A stretch of DNA of 64,000 nucleotides from the NCBI RefSeq assembly GCF_003046315.1, contig NZ_PZZP01000001.1:2690542-2754541 (forward strand), written 5' to 3'. Numbering within the stretch: position 1 is the stretch's first letter; each line of letters starts with the position of its first letter. This stretch comes from Desmospora activa DSM 45169 (GTDB lineage Bacteria; Bacillota; Bacilli; Thermoactinomycetales; DSM-45169). The position numbers and the translations under genes are program-made. Shown piece after piece: positions 25,360-34,407 of this stretch. A model generated the notes under the pieces. That model had not been told where the DNA came from, searched no databases, and saw only the letters and a list, made by a program, of their open reading frames with translations.

Positions 25360-26869
25360 CCGGCTTCCCCCTTTGGCTGCTGCTCCTTTTTTTCGCCCAC
25401 TCTGGCTTGACTGTGGGATAATCAGAGCGAAAATGACCACCCCGACTCTCTTTTCGCCATAAAGCGGCTTGTAGTACCAGTTGTGAGACTGTGATCATAT
25501 TGTGGCACTCCCAATCGGATGCCGGTGTTTCCTCTTTCAAACGGGTAAGCGCCTTCATTCCTGAAATTAAGCGTTTTTCCTCTCGAATAATACCGGCATG
25601 CTCCCACAAAATATGGCGAAGATGCTGTTTACGGGATGCCGATTCTTGTTCATTGACGCACATAGATGGAATGACACGTTCTTCTTTCTCTATTTTCACA
25701 CATGGCAAAAGAGCTGCTTTCTCCGCCGTACGTCGGGCAAACACTGCCCCTTCCAACAAAGAATTGCTGGCTAAGCGATTGGCACCATGGACACCAGTAC
25801 ACGCCGTTTCGCCGACGGCAAACAGATGGGGAATCGTGGTACGTCCCCAGGTATCAACCACTACGCCTCCCATCAAAAAGTGAGCTGCCGGCACCACTGG
25901 AATCAGTCCCCTGCTCGGATCGACGCCATGGGTACGGCAGAGGCGATCAATCGTGGGAAAGCGTTGACCAAAATCGTCGATCCGACGGGCATCCAGATAG
26001 ACGCGCCGTCCCGCACGCATTTCGCCATCGATTGCACGGGAGACAATATCCCGCGGAGCCAAATCCTTCCACGGATGAATCGCATCCATAAAGGTTTCGC
26101 CACGGTCGTTGATCAAGCGTGCCCCTTCTCCCCGCACCGCTTCCGAGATCAGCACCATCGGATTTTGTTCCACCGCCAGCGCCGTCGGATGAAATTGGAC
26201 CATCTCCATATCCGTCAATCGTGCATCCGCCCGATACGCCATTGCCAGTCCGTCTCCCGTCACCACCGGATCATTGGTGGTAAAGCGGAAGATCTGTCCA
26301 CATCCCCCCGTCGCCAACACAACCGCACGAGCTTGTATCATTTGGGGATCACGATCCTGATCCTGTACCCAAACCCCGGTACATTTCCCCTTATGAATCA
26401 CTAAATCCAACACCGAAACATAATCACACAGGTGGATGTCAGGATGTTCCGATACGCGCGCTAGCAATGTCTCCACGATCGCCGCCCCGGTCGCGTCACC
26501 GTAGGCATGTAAAATGCGGGAAACCGAGTGGGACCCTTCCCGTGTCAACGCCCAACCATGATCCCCTCGGTCAAAGGGAGTTCCCAACTGTGCCAAGCGG
26601 GAGATCGCTTCCTTTCCTCCCCCCACCAGGATATCAACTGCTTCCTCCACACAGAGACCTGCCCCGGCGCGAATGGTATCCCGGCGATGCAGATCGATTG
26701 TGTCATCTTCTCCCACCGCAGCCGCAATCCCGCCTTGGGCACGAGCGGTGTTACCTGCAGCGGCACGGTTTTTGGTCAGTACCAGCACCTCACCGTGACG
26801 AGCCAGTTCCCAGGCTGTAAGCAAACCGGCAATCCCCGATCCAACGACGATAAAATCAGCCTGCCTCAT
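25325..26869 (-). CDS. nadB: L-aspartate oxidase
   Basis: This FAD flavoprotein oxidises L-aspartate to iminoaspartate, the first step of de novo NAD synthesis. FAD motifs are ADFIVVGSGIAGLLTAWELA at the N-terminus and ARAQGGIAAAV. GANRLASNSLLEG is conserved near residue 365, as is HFLMGGVVVD. The 514-residue length is normal. Start ATG at 26869, nine bases after AAAGGA. First gene of the operon, divergent from the cysteine desulfurase at 27040. Confidence 0.95.
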   Translation of the reverse strand: MRQADFIVVGSGIAGLLTAWELARHGEVLVLTKNRAAAGNTARAQGGIAAAVGEDDTIDLHRRDTIRAGAGLCVEEAVDILVGGGKEAISRLAQLGTPFDRGDHGWALTREGSHSVSRILHAYGDATGAAIVETLLARVSEHPDIHLCDYVSVLDLVIHKGKCTGVWVQDQDRDPQMIQARAVVLATGGCGQIFRFTTNDPVVTGDGLAMAYRADARLTDMEMVQFHPTALAVEQNPMVLISEAVRGEGARLINDRGETFMDAIHPWKDLAPRDIVSRAIDGEMRAGRRVYLDARRIDDFGQRFPTIDRLCRTHGVDPSRGLIPVVPAAHFLMGGVVVDTWGRTTIPHLFAVGETACTGVHGANRLASNSLLEGAVFARRTAEKAALLPCVKIEKEERVIPSMCVNEQESASRKQHLRHILWEHAGIIREEKRLISGMKALTRLKEETPASDWECHNMITVSQLVLQAALWRKESRGGHFRSDYPTVKPEWAKKRSSSQRGKPDESVTFAAIGT

Positions 26870-27003
26870 GTTTGTGATTCCTTTCACAAATTTGTAACAA
26901 CCATAGTACTACTATTTTCGCAATATCAGCTGATTTGTCAACCGTTTTCAATTTTCATCTGAGCATTTTTTCACAAACAATGCCGGAAAGTGCATCAATA
27001 CGG

Positions 27004-27009
27004 TATAAT
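27004..27009 (+). promoter_or_regulatory. -10 element of the cysteine desulfurase promoter
   Basis: A perfect TATAAT lies 31 bases upstream of the start codon. The -35 (TGCCGG at 17 bases) is poor, so activation or a different spacing may be involved. I see no clear NiaR-type palindrome. Confidence 0.45.
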
Positions 27010-27039
27010 GAGGTCAATATTTCACAAAGGCGTGATCAT

Positions 27040-28194
27040 ATGAACCCCCTCTACTTTGATCACGGGGCCACAACCCCGCTGCGTGACGAGGTGCGTACCA
27101 TCATGGCGAACACATGGGAGGAGACATTTGCCAATCCAGGTAGTCTCCATGACGATGGGCAAAAAGCAGCGGATCGAGTAAACGCTGCTCGCCGTTTGGC
27201 GGCCCAATCCCTCGGCGCCTCCTCCCGCGAGATTATCTTTACCAGTGGTGGAACCGAGTCCAATAATTTGGCCATCCTGGGTGCCGCCCGTTATCTGCGC
27301 AATCGTGGACGCCATATTGTCACCACTGCGATTGAGCACCCCTCCGTCTTGCAAACATGCCACTCATTGGAAGCAGAAGGCTTTTCGGTGACGGTTTTGC
27401 CGGTGGATCGACACGGGTTGATCACCCCGAAGCAAGTGGAATCCGCTTTAACCCCCGACACCATTCTAGTATCGGTGATGGCGGCCAACAATGAAGTAGG
27501 CACCATCCAGCCCATTGCCGCCATCGGCCAGTTGTTACGCGCTCGCAATATCCTCTTTCACACTGACGCCGTGCAGGCTGTGGGGAAGATTCCGTTTACC
27601 GTCGATGACTGGGGAGTGGATCTCCTTTCCGTCGGGGGGCACAAGATCAACGGCCCCAAAGGAACCGGTCTTCTGTATGTGCGTAAAGGTGTGCGTTTAA
27701 CCCCGCTTCTGTATGGTGGCGGACAGGAACGGGGATTGCGCCCTGGCACTCTAAACACAGCCGGTATCGTCGGATTAAGTGTCGCCCTCCAATTAGCTGT
27801 AGCGGAAGTGGAATCGATAAGGAAGCGATTGGAACAGCTTCGCAACCATTTGTGGAACCGTATTCAGACTGAAATTGGCGGAGTCACCCTCAACGGTCAT
27901 CCACAACAACGCCTCCCTCATAACCTGAATATCAGCTTTGACCGGGTGGAGGGACAAGCGGTGATGTTGGAGCTGAATCGTTACGGAATCGCCGTTTCCA
28001 GCGGCTCAGCCTGTAGCGCCGGCAAACACGCTCCCTCCCATGTTCTCTCCGCCATGGGTCGAAGTGCGGAAGAAGCATACCAAAGCTTACGGATCACATT
28101 GGGCTGGGAGACTCAGTTGGAAGATGTGGACCGATTGGTGAAATGTTTAGAGGAAGTGATCGGCTACCTTCGCTCTCTCGTACCGGGTGAATGA
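27040..28194 (+). CDS. nifS: NifS/IscS-type cysteine desulfurase (NadA cluster maturation)
   Basis: The 384-residue PLP enzyme has the N-terminal YFDHGATTPL, the PLP lysine in SVGGHKINGPKG and the sulfur-carrying cysteine in SSGSACSAGKH. It mobilises sulfur from cysteine. The divergent position next to nadBCA is the same as nifS in B. subtilis, where it supplies the NadA iron-sulfur cluster, so that role is inferred here. ATG at 27040 with AAAGGCG upstream. Confidence 0.92.
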   Translation: MNPLYFDHGATTPLRDEVRTIMANTWEETFANPGSLHDDGQKAADRVNAARRLAAQSLGASSREIIFTSGGTESNNLAILGAARYLRNRGRHIVTTAIEHPSVLQTCHSLEAEGFSVTVLPVDRHGLITPKQVESALTPDTILVSVMAANNEVGTIQPIAAIGQLLRARNILFHTDAVQAVGKIPFTVDDWGVDLLSVGGHKINGPKGTGLLYVRKGVRLTPLLYGGGQERGLRPGTLNTAGIVGLSVALQLAVAEVESIRKRLEQLRNHLWNRIQTEIGGVTLNGHPQQRLPHNLNISFDRVEGQAVMLELNRYGIAVSSGSACSAGKHAPSHVLSAMGRSAEEAYQSLRITLGWETQLEDVDRLVKCLEEVIGYLRSLVPGE

Positions 28195-28389
28195 TGGGAT
28201 GAGCTAGAGACGGAAATTGGGAAAGGCCTACTTTGTAATAACGGAAAGAGCGGAACGATTTTCGGTGTAGCACCCGGAAAACGGGACCGCCTCCGGCAAC
28301 TGAACATCAAATCAACATGCCTGGTGTTCAAGTATGATAAAATTGGAAATACGGAATCGAAAATCGGCTCTGTTGATGGATGTGTAGCT

Positions 28390-29364
28390 ATGGCAAAATG
28401 GGACAATCTATTGGCTATTTTGTGGCTGTTAAAAGCACGTAAGCGCATAACGGCGATGCAAATCGCGGAGACACTGGAAATCAGCGTGCGCACAGTTTAT
28501 CGCTATATCGATGCGCTATGTGCCAGCGGCGTCCCGATTATAGCGGAGTCGGGACATGATGGTGGCTACTATTTGCAGGAAAATTTTTTGGAAACACCGT
28601 TGTTCTTCGCTTCCACTGAACTAAAAGCGATGGTTCATGCTGCCTTGTTTGCGAAAGGAGCGGGCTATCCCTTTAGCGACCATTTAGCGTCCGCACTGGA
28701 AAAAATTCAGTTCCATCTGAACGAGGAACAGATGGATTATTTAAAACGTCATACTGAAGGGTTTGACGTAATCGCACCAGCACGTGGGCACGCAATGGAG
28801 CCTCTATTACAGCAATTGGAACAGGCTGTGGCAAACGCCGAGACGATTCTCATCGCGTATACGAAAAAGAAAGCGGATAATCCCGTAGAGAGAAAAATCG
28901 ACCCATATGGATTGGCTTACCGTTTCGATCGGTGGTATATCGTGGGATTTTGTCACCTGCGGCAGGATCTGCGGACGTTTCGGGTCGATCGCATCCATCA
29001 TTTTTCACCGACTGGTGATACATTTGAACGACCAAGTGATTTTTCCATCCGCGATTATTTGCTTAATCGGTTTAACTCATTTCAAATCACGGAGGAACCG
29101 ACAATCTTGGTGCAGATTGCGGGGAAAGAGAAGAGTCTTGACCGTCTCGCTGAACATTGGTATTTGCGGCATTATCTAGTGGAGCGAAGGGATGAACAGA
29201 TCCATTTTATGATGGAAGAAGATACGGTTTTGGAGTATTTGCCCCGACTGCTGATCACATATGGGGCAAGTATTCACATCTTGGAGCCCGCAGTATTAAA
29301 AGATAAAATTGGTGAGCTGGTGAAAGAACTGGCTCAACACTATTCCCTTTCCCAACTTCCCTGA
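28390..29364 (+). CDS. HTH_11/WYL-domain transcriptional regulator
   Basis: The N-terminal 60 residues form a DeoR-like winged helix (RITAMQIAETLEISVRTVYRYIDAL). Residues 150-215 contain the WYL domain (DPYGLAYRFDRWYIVGFCHLRQDLRTFRVDRI), which senses small molecules or nucleic acids. The C-terminal WCX-like extension is complete. Chosen start MAKWDNLL at 28390. A GTG at 28324 would add 22 non-conserved residues and overlaps likely promoter sequence. It follows the cysteine desulfurase where B. subtilis has niaR and is succeeded by two DinB genes, a common neighbourhood for WYL proteins. Confidence 0.85.
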   Translation: MAKWDNLLAILWLLKARKRITAMQIAETLEISVRTVYRYIDALCASGVPIIAESGHDGGYYLQENFLETPLFFASTELKAMVHAALFAKGAGYPFSDHLASALEKIQFHLNEEQMDYLKRHTEGFDVIAPARGHAMEPLLQQLEQAVANAETILIAYTKKKADNPVERKIDPYGLAYRFDRWYIVGFCHLRQDLRTFRVDRIHHFSPTGDTFERPSDFSIRDYLLNRFNSFQITEEPTILVQIAGKEKSLDRLAEHWYLRHYLVERRDEQIHFMMEEDTVLEYLPRLLITYGASIHILEPAVLKDKIGELVKELAQHYSLSQLP

Positions 29365-29390
29365 CGACATCTGACAGGGAAGTTGTTTTA
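29354..29390 (+). terminator. Terminator after the WYL regulator
   Basis: AACTTCCCTG pairs with CAGGGAAGTT, followed by GTTTTA. It begins at the stop codon. Confidence 0.85.
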
Positions 29391-29480
29391 TCATTAGGAT
29401 GGAGGGGAAGGGATTATGGAGTCAGCGTAGCTCTTGAATCAACCGATACAGCTTTAGAACAACGATACGGAGGGAAGACA

Positions 29481-29939
29481 ATGGGACAAGTTGATCAGAT
29501 GGTGAATCATTGGTATAGGCATCGCCATGCATTGGAAGAACTGCTTAAAGCGATTCCAAACGAGTATCTCCACTACAAACCCTGGGACGGTGCGATGGAA
29601 CTGGGGGAGCTTGCCCAACATGTGGCCGCGTCGAACTATATGTTTGTATCGATTGTGAAGACGGGTGAAGGGCAAATAAAGATGCCGGAAATCGTCGACT
29701 GTAACACGTTGGATGATGTGCTTCGGCTTGTGCAAGACTATACCGAGAAAACGAAGGCGATTTACTCCTCGCTGACAGACGCAGAACTGGAGTTGCAATA
29801 CGACTCCCCATATCCAAACTTCCACGGACCGAGGAAAAAAATACTGACGATAATGACCGATCACGAAATCCATCACAAAGGTCAACTCATGCTATATGCA
29901 CGGATGGTCGGAGTAAAGGAGCTACCGTTTTTTGTTTAA
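29481..29939 (+). CDS. DinB-family metal-binding protein (first)
   Basis: The 152-residue four-helix-bundle protein has the DinB/YfiT-type histidines: ELAQHVAASN and TDHEIHHKGQ. These normally hold a divalent metal. Members include thiol-dependent transferases and many uncharacterised proteins. The precise reaction is unknown. ATG with CGGAGGG upstream. It is followed by its own terminator. Confidence 0.85.
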   Translation: MGQVDQMVNHWYRHRHALEELLKAIPNEYLHYKPWDGAMELGELAQHVAASNYMFVSIVKTGEGQIKMPEIVDCNTLDDVLRLVQDYTEKTKAIYSSLTDAELELQYDSPYPNFHGPRKKILTIMTDHEIHHKGQLMLYARMVGVKELPFFV

Positions 29940-29947
29940 GTAGAATC

Positions 29948-29978
29948 CCCCTGACAGTAGTTGTCAGGGGAGTTGTTT
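29948..29978 (+). terminator. Terminator after the first DinB gene
   Basis: CCCCTGACA pairs with TGTCAGGGG around GTAGT, followed by AGTTGTTTTAT. The 3' part closely resembles that of the terminator at 29354. Confidence 0.9.
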
Positions 29979-30017
29979 TATAATAGTCATAATCCTAAAA
30001 AACAGGAGGAATCACTG

Positions 30018-30512
30018 ATGAGACATCGCGCTTTACAAATGTATGATTATCACACATGGGCCAACAAACAAGTATTGGATCACCTCAAGCAACTTCCGCC
30101 AAACCTCTACCACCAAGAGATTAAAAGTGTTTTTCCATCGATCGCACATGTGATCGCTCATATCTATGTGGTGGATACCATCTGGTTTGCTGCCATGCAG
30201 GAGCACACTTTTCAAGATATCCGCGCAGAGGCGGACCGGCTACGCGAGACGATGCCAAAGAAGGCATTAGAGGAAGCAGAGGGAATGTTTAACCAGTTAT
30301 CCGCACAGTATCAAGCTTTTTTTGAACAGCAGCACGATATGGAAAAAATCGTAACGACCGCCCATCCCCGATATGGAACAAAGCATTTTCGTCTGGCGGA
30401 TTTAGTCCATCATGTCGTCAACCACGGGACTTACCATCGGGGAAATATCAGTGCGATGCTACATCAACTGGGACACAAAGGCGTTGCCACTGATTATATC
30501 CATCGATTATAA
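30018..30512 (+). CDS. DinB-family metal-binding protein (second)
   Basis: The 164-residue protein shares the DinB bundle with the preceding gene: MYDYHTWANKQVLDHL, SIAHVIAHIYVVD and HHVVNHGTYHRGNIS supply the metal histidines. Sequence identity between the two is low, so they are probably not a recent duplication. ATG at 30018 with AGGAGGA upstream. An open frame upstream to 29961 overlaps the terminator and is rejected. Confidence 0.88.
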   Translation: MRHRALQMYDYHTWANKQVLDHLKQLPPNLYHQEIKSVFPSIAHVIAHIYVVDTIWFAAMQEHTFQDIRAEADRLRETMPKKALEEAEGMFNQLSAQYQAFFEQQHDMEKIVTTAHPRYGTKHFRLADLVHHVVNHGTYHRGNISAMLHQLGHKGVATDYIHRL

Positions 30513-30717
30513 ACCTTTGTGAGGACATGGAGCATTGTTAGATATGATCTCGCTCTCACGTCTGCGATGCCAAGCGAGAACGTATCCAATCACTTCCCGT
30601 GAAATCTTTTTTTATTTGGCAAAATCGGTGAACTTCATACAGACATCTCTTTTTTTATCTGTTACACTAGTACTGGATGCAGACTAGTGATAGTTTTCTA
30701 ATGAAAGGAGGGAAAGA

Positions 30718-31431
30718 ATGAAATTACGGCGGAATAGTCACCGTAAAAAGATCCAAATCCGCAAAGCAGCCGTTTTCAGCTTTGTTGGGAGCCTGGTTTT
30801 GATGGGCTTTATCACCCCTCCGATAGCCCAAGCCCCGAAAGGATATAAGCCCGATCTAACAGCAGCGGAGAAGCAGCCCAGGGATGAATCCCATCCGGAA
30901 AAGCCCCGAATCCACTTATCCCGGGTGAAGCCGCAGGAAAACAAACAAACGGCCTCAGCCGAAGAGCCAAAGGATTCCGGACATACGCTGGAGCAGGACT
31001 TACAACAAACCACCATACCAGTAAATACATCCTCCGATACACAACAAAACTGGAGCCGCCCCCAGTCGGATGAATCCCGCGAGAAAGCCGATCAAAAACA
31101 GACACCCGCTGTCACTTCCGTCCCATCCGATACCACGGAAGACTCCTCGGATCGAGATGAGGTAAGCAATACCCAAACGGAAGGCGGCTCCAACAATAAC
31201 GAAGAGGAACAGCTGCAACCGGAAGAGGGAGACGACCAAAAAGAAAACCCTCCTGCTTCCGAAGATCCGGAACAAATGGATCCCGGTAACGGGGATGACG
31301 AACCGGATAAATCCGATCCCGCGGACGAAGAACAATCGCAAGATGGGGATGAATCTGATGAGGAAGAGCATGATCACGAGAAGCCAGAGCGGAAAGACAC
31401 CCTGTTGGAGTGGTTGTTTCAGAAAAAGTAA
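30718..31431 (+). CDS. Membrane-anchored or secreted highly acidic low-complexity protein
   Basis: The 237-residue protein has a basic N-terminus (MKLRRNSHRKKIQIRK), one hydrophobic helix (about 18-36, signal peptide or anchor) and about 190 residues rich in Glu, Asp, Gln, Ser and Pro (for example NNNEEEQLQPEEGDDQKENP). It ends in RKDTLLEWLFQKK. No folded domain is visible. It is probably extracytoplasmic and disordered. ATG with AAAGGAGGG upstream. Function unknown. Confidence 0.8.
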   Translation: MKLRRNSHRKKIQIRKAAVFSFVGSLVLMGFITPPIAQAPKGYKPDLTAAEKQPRDESHPEKPRIHLSRVKPQENKQTASAEEPKDSGHTLEQDLQQTTIPVNTSSDTQQNWSRPQSDESREKADQKQTPAVTSVPSDTTEDSSDRDEVSNTQTEGGSNNNEEEQLQPEEGDDQKENPPASEDPEQMDPGNGDDEPDKSDPADEEQSQDGDESDEEEHDHEKPERKDTLLEWLFQKK

Positions 31432-31469
31432 TCCGATCTCTCTTCTGTGATGGCGCTCATCCATAGACC

Positions 31470-31501
31470 CCCGTGAACCCGCAGGTTTACGGGATTTTTT
31501 T
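31470..31501 (+). terminator. Terminator after the acidic protein gene
   Basis: CCCGTGAACC pairs with GGTTTACGGG around CGCA, followed by seven T residues. Confidence 0.9.
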
Positions 31502-31598
31502 GTTGATTCCCGGTATGGTAAAAATCTATCAACGTTTGATCAATCGGCATTATGGGCAAGTTGATAGAACGGAATATCGATGGAGGAGGTCATAGCCG

Positions 31599-32699
31599 AT
31601 GCCCCAGTCTAAAGTCTTTCGCGTGGGTTACGGCATTTTGTTGATTTTATTGATTGTCTATGTGAGTTCACTGGTGAACTTTATTTTCCGTCCTGTGATT
31701 GTTATGTTTCAAACACTATTCTTTCCCTTTTTGGTAGCGGGAGTGCTTTATTACCTATTTCGGCCGGTGGTTAATCTACTTCACCGAAAAAAAGTACCCA
31801 AAGCCGTCTCCATTTTGGTAATCTACCTTCTGTTTATCGGTTTGATCACGCTTTTGGTCTTGTTGGTCGGCCCAACGTTGCAGGAACAGATAAACAAACT
31901 GATCGACAATCTGCCGGCTTTAATCCTTGAAGCGACGGATCAGTTGGTAGCATTAGAGAGCCACCCTTGGGTGCAAGGGTATCTTGAACATTACAGCCTA
32001 GAGGAATTATCCAATCAAGTCACTCAATACGTAACCAATGAGATCACCGCTCTCATCACCAACATCGCCGGGTTTGTCGGGGCGATTGCCAGCGTGGTTA
32101 TCGCCTTTCTCACGGTTCCCTTCATCCTGTTTTATATGCTGAAAGAGGGTGAAAAGGCTCCTAAAAAACTAATCCTTTTCCTGCCTGCCTCGCAGCGAGC
32201 TGAAGGGCGCAAAATTTTATCGGATATGGATACCGCTCTCAGTTCTTATATTCAAGGACAGATTATCGTCAGTGTCTGTGTCGGTGTGTTGATCTATATC
32301 GGTTACCTCATCATCGGACTAGATTACGCGCTATTATTGGCCTTTGTCGCGTTGTTCACCAATTTCATCCCATTTCTGGGACCGATCATCGGCACGATCC
32401 CGGCGATTATCGTCGCCTTTATCGATTCTCCGCTCATGGCCTTGTGGGCGATATTGATTACTCTAATCGCACAGCAGATTGAATCCAACTTGATTTCACC
32501 CCAGGTTATGGGCCGTCGCCTCGCTATCCATCCCTTAACCATTATTTCAATATTGCTGGTTGCCGGTAGCCTTGTTGGGTTCCTCGGTTTATTGTTGGCT
32601 GTTCCCACCTATGCTGTTCTCAAAGTGGTGGTAAGCCACACATACCATCTGATCCAATTGCGCAACAAACGCGGTGAGGAAACAGAGGTACTGGAATAA
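31599..32699 (+). CDS. AI-2E family transporter
   Basis: The 366-residue integral membrane protein has the AI-2E exporter layout: a hydrophobic hairpin at each end, an amphipathic segment after residue 85 (QEQINKLIDNLPALILEAT), and C-terminal helices with the conserved FTNFIPFLGPIIGTIPAIIVA and PQVMGRRLAIHPLTIISILL. Members export diverse small molecules or act as Na+/H+ antiporters, so the name does not imply autoinducer-2. ATG with GGAGGAGG upstream. The Ser/Thr kinase follows 110 bases downstream and may share the transcript. Confidence 0.9.
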   Translation: MPQSKVFRVGYGILLILLIVYVSSLVNFIFRPVIVMFQTLFFPFLVAGVLYYLFRPVVNLLHRKKVPKAVSILVIYLLFIGLITLLVLLVGPTLQEQINKLIDNLPALILEATDQLVALESHPWVQGYLEHYSLEELSNQVTQYVTNEITALITNIAGFVGAIASVVIAFLTVPFILFYMLKEGEKAPKKLILFLPASQRAEGRKILSDMDTALSSYIQGQIIVSVCVGVLIYIGYLIIGLDYALLLAFVALFTNFIPFLGPIIGTIPAIIVAFIDSPLMALWAILITLIAQQIESNLISPQVMGRRLAIHPLTIISILLVAGSLVGFLGLLLAVPTYAVLKVVVSHTYHLIQLRNKRGEETEVLE

Positions 32700-32809
32700 C
32701 TTTGCACTATCAGCAAAGGTATCGATTCGTTGTAGAAGGGATTTTTCCCTCCAAATTGTAGGGCGGTCGGTATCCAACCGATGGGCATCAAGAGAAAAAG
32801 GTGAGGCAA

Positions 32810-34357
32810 TTGGAAGGAAATATATTGGGATATCGCTATCAACTTCTGCGGAGGTTGGGCGTTGGTGGAATGTCAACCGTCTACTTAGGCATGGATCTGC
32901 AGCTAAGGCGGCAAGTAGCCATCAAAGTGATGAAAGAGTCCTTGATTCATGACGATGGTTTTGTCCGCCGGTTTGATCGGGAAGCAAAAGCAGTCGCCAG
33001 CATGTCTCATCCCCATGTGATCAATATCTACGATGTAGGAAAAGAAGGCCAGGTTCCTTATATCGTCATGGAATATATGGAAGGCTCTTCTTTGGATGAA
33101 CTGATTCAATTGACCGGGGTGTTATCGGCTCAGGAAGCGGCTATTATCGCCACCCAAATCTGTGACGGGCTTTTCCACGCCCACCAACAAGGAATCTACC
33201 ATCGCGATATTAAACCTCATAACATCATGTCGACGGCTGATGGCCAATTTAAAATAGGCGATTTCGGGATCTCCCGTATAAACGGGGATTCCACTCTTAC
33301 GCAAACGGGATCCGTCATGGGCTCGGTCCATTATTTTTCACCGGAACATGCCCGGGGCGAGGGAATCAACCATCAGAGCGATCTCTATTCCTTGGGAGTC
33401 GTCTTGTTTGAGATGGTAACCGGACGCGTGCCTTTTGAGGGAGAAGAAGCGATCGCCATCGCGCTTAAGCACTTGCAGGAACCGATACCCGATCCACGCC
33501 AGTGGAATCCCGATTTGCCGGAAGAATTCTCTCGCATCATCCACCGGGCAATGGCCAAATCCACCGATGAGCGCTACCAGTCAGCGCAAGAGATGAAGAA
33601 GGATTTGGTGCACATCTCCAATGAGAGCACCGACACAGAAGCCCCTATTGATCCTGCACCCTCCACCGCGTCACCATCACAGGCCGCAGACGACACCGCT
33701 ACCAAACAAACAACGGAAACCTCACACCCACCGCACCAGAAGGAATCGGATGTAGCGGATGCTGCCCCTTCACGAAAAAAGTGGCTGTGGTGGGGGGGAG
33801 CGACGGCTGCCTTAGTCGTTGTGCTTCTCGGTTCATTTTTTATCCTGCAATGGGGTATCGGTTTCCTGACAGCAGCAGACGAGGATCCCGCAACGGAACA
33901 AACGGTGGAAAAACCAGAGGAAAACTCAAACGAAACCCCGCAATCGGATTCCGAGCAAGCGGAAGAGGGAGACGAAGAGGAAGAACAACCGCCGACCCAG
34001 GGCCATCAATGGCGTAAAGAGATCCCCGATTCCAAACAGAACACCGACGTTTTTCGCAACTTCAAAGCCAGCGGCACAAACGGACAATATCGGGTCCATG
34101 TGGATATCCAATCGCCACCGGGACAAGTGTACTACAATGTCTATGTAACGGACCCCACCAACAGTGTCAAGGTGCTTGATAAACAACCCATCTCCCACAA
34201 CGGAAACGAGGCGCAATTTTCGGCGACATCCTTTGATATCGCCATTTCCAAACTACCTCAGGGAGAAGGACTCGTCAAAATCGATCTTTACCGGGAAATA
34301 TCAGCCGACCAGAAACGCAGCGGCTTTGCCAGTTATACCTTGGAACTAATCGAATAA
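32810..34357 (+). CDS. Transmembrane Ser/Thr protein kinase without PASTA repeats
   Basis: Residues 8-265 form a complete Hanks-type kinase: glycine loop GVGGMSTVYLG, Lys in VAIKVMKES, YHRDIKPHN, IGDFGISR and YFSPEHARGE. A Ser/Thr/Pro/Glu-rich juxtamembrane segment, one transmembrane helix (about 325-350), an acidic linker and a beta-type extracellular domain of about 100 residues follow. In PrkC/StkP the extracellular part consists of PASTA repeats. None are seen here, so the ligand must differ. No prpC phosphatase is adjacent. TTG at 32810 has AAGGTGA at good spacing. A GTG at 32801 is the alternative. Confidence 0.88.
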   Translation: MEGNILGYRYQLLRRLGVGGMSTVYLGMDLQLRRQVAIKVMKESLIHDDGFVRRFDREAKAVASMSHPHVINIYDVGKEGQVPYIVMEYMEGSSLDELIQLTGVLSAQEAAIIATQICDGLFHAHQQGIYHRDIKPHNIMSTADGQFKIGDFGISRINGDSTLTQTGSVMGSVHYFSPEHARGEGINHQSDLYSLGVVLFEMVTGRVPFEGEEAIAIALKHLQEPIPDPRQWNPDLPEEFSRIIHRAMAKSTDERYQSAQEMKKDLVHISNESTDTEAPIDPAPSTASPSQAADDTATKQTTETSHPPHQKESDVADAAPSRKKWLWWGGATAALVVVLLGSFFILQWGIGFLTAADEDPATEQTVEKPEENSNETPQSDSEQAEEGDEEEEQPPTQGHQWRKEIPDSKQNTDVFRNFKASGTNGQYRVHVDIQSPPGQVYYNVYVTDPTNSVKVLDKQPISHNGNEAQFSATSFDIAISKLPQGEGLVKIDLYREISADQKRSGFASYTLELIE

Positions 34358-34371
34358 ATTACTGTAAAGAG

Positions 34372-34406
34372 AAAACCGGCGCCGATTACGGCACCGGTTT
34401 TCCATA
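34372..34406. terminator. Bidirectional terminator between the kinase and pepV
   Basis: AAAACCGGCGCCG pairs with CGGCACCGGTTTT. T-runs are present on both strands. Confidence 0.85.
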
Positions 34407-34407
34407 T

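Noticed and set aside
26870..27039. NiaR operator between nadB and nifS
   Set aside because: Only short A/T-rich symmetries are present. None matches the known NiaR site convincingly.
31000..31464. 154-codon hydrophobic minus-strand ORF
   Set aside because: It is the antisense shadow of the acidic protein. GAA/GAT-rich codons read as Phe/Leu/Ile on the other strand.
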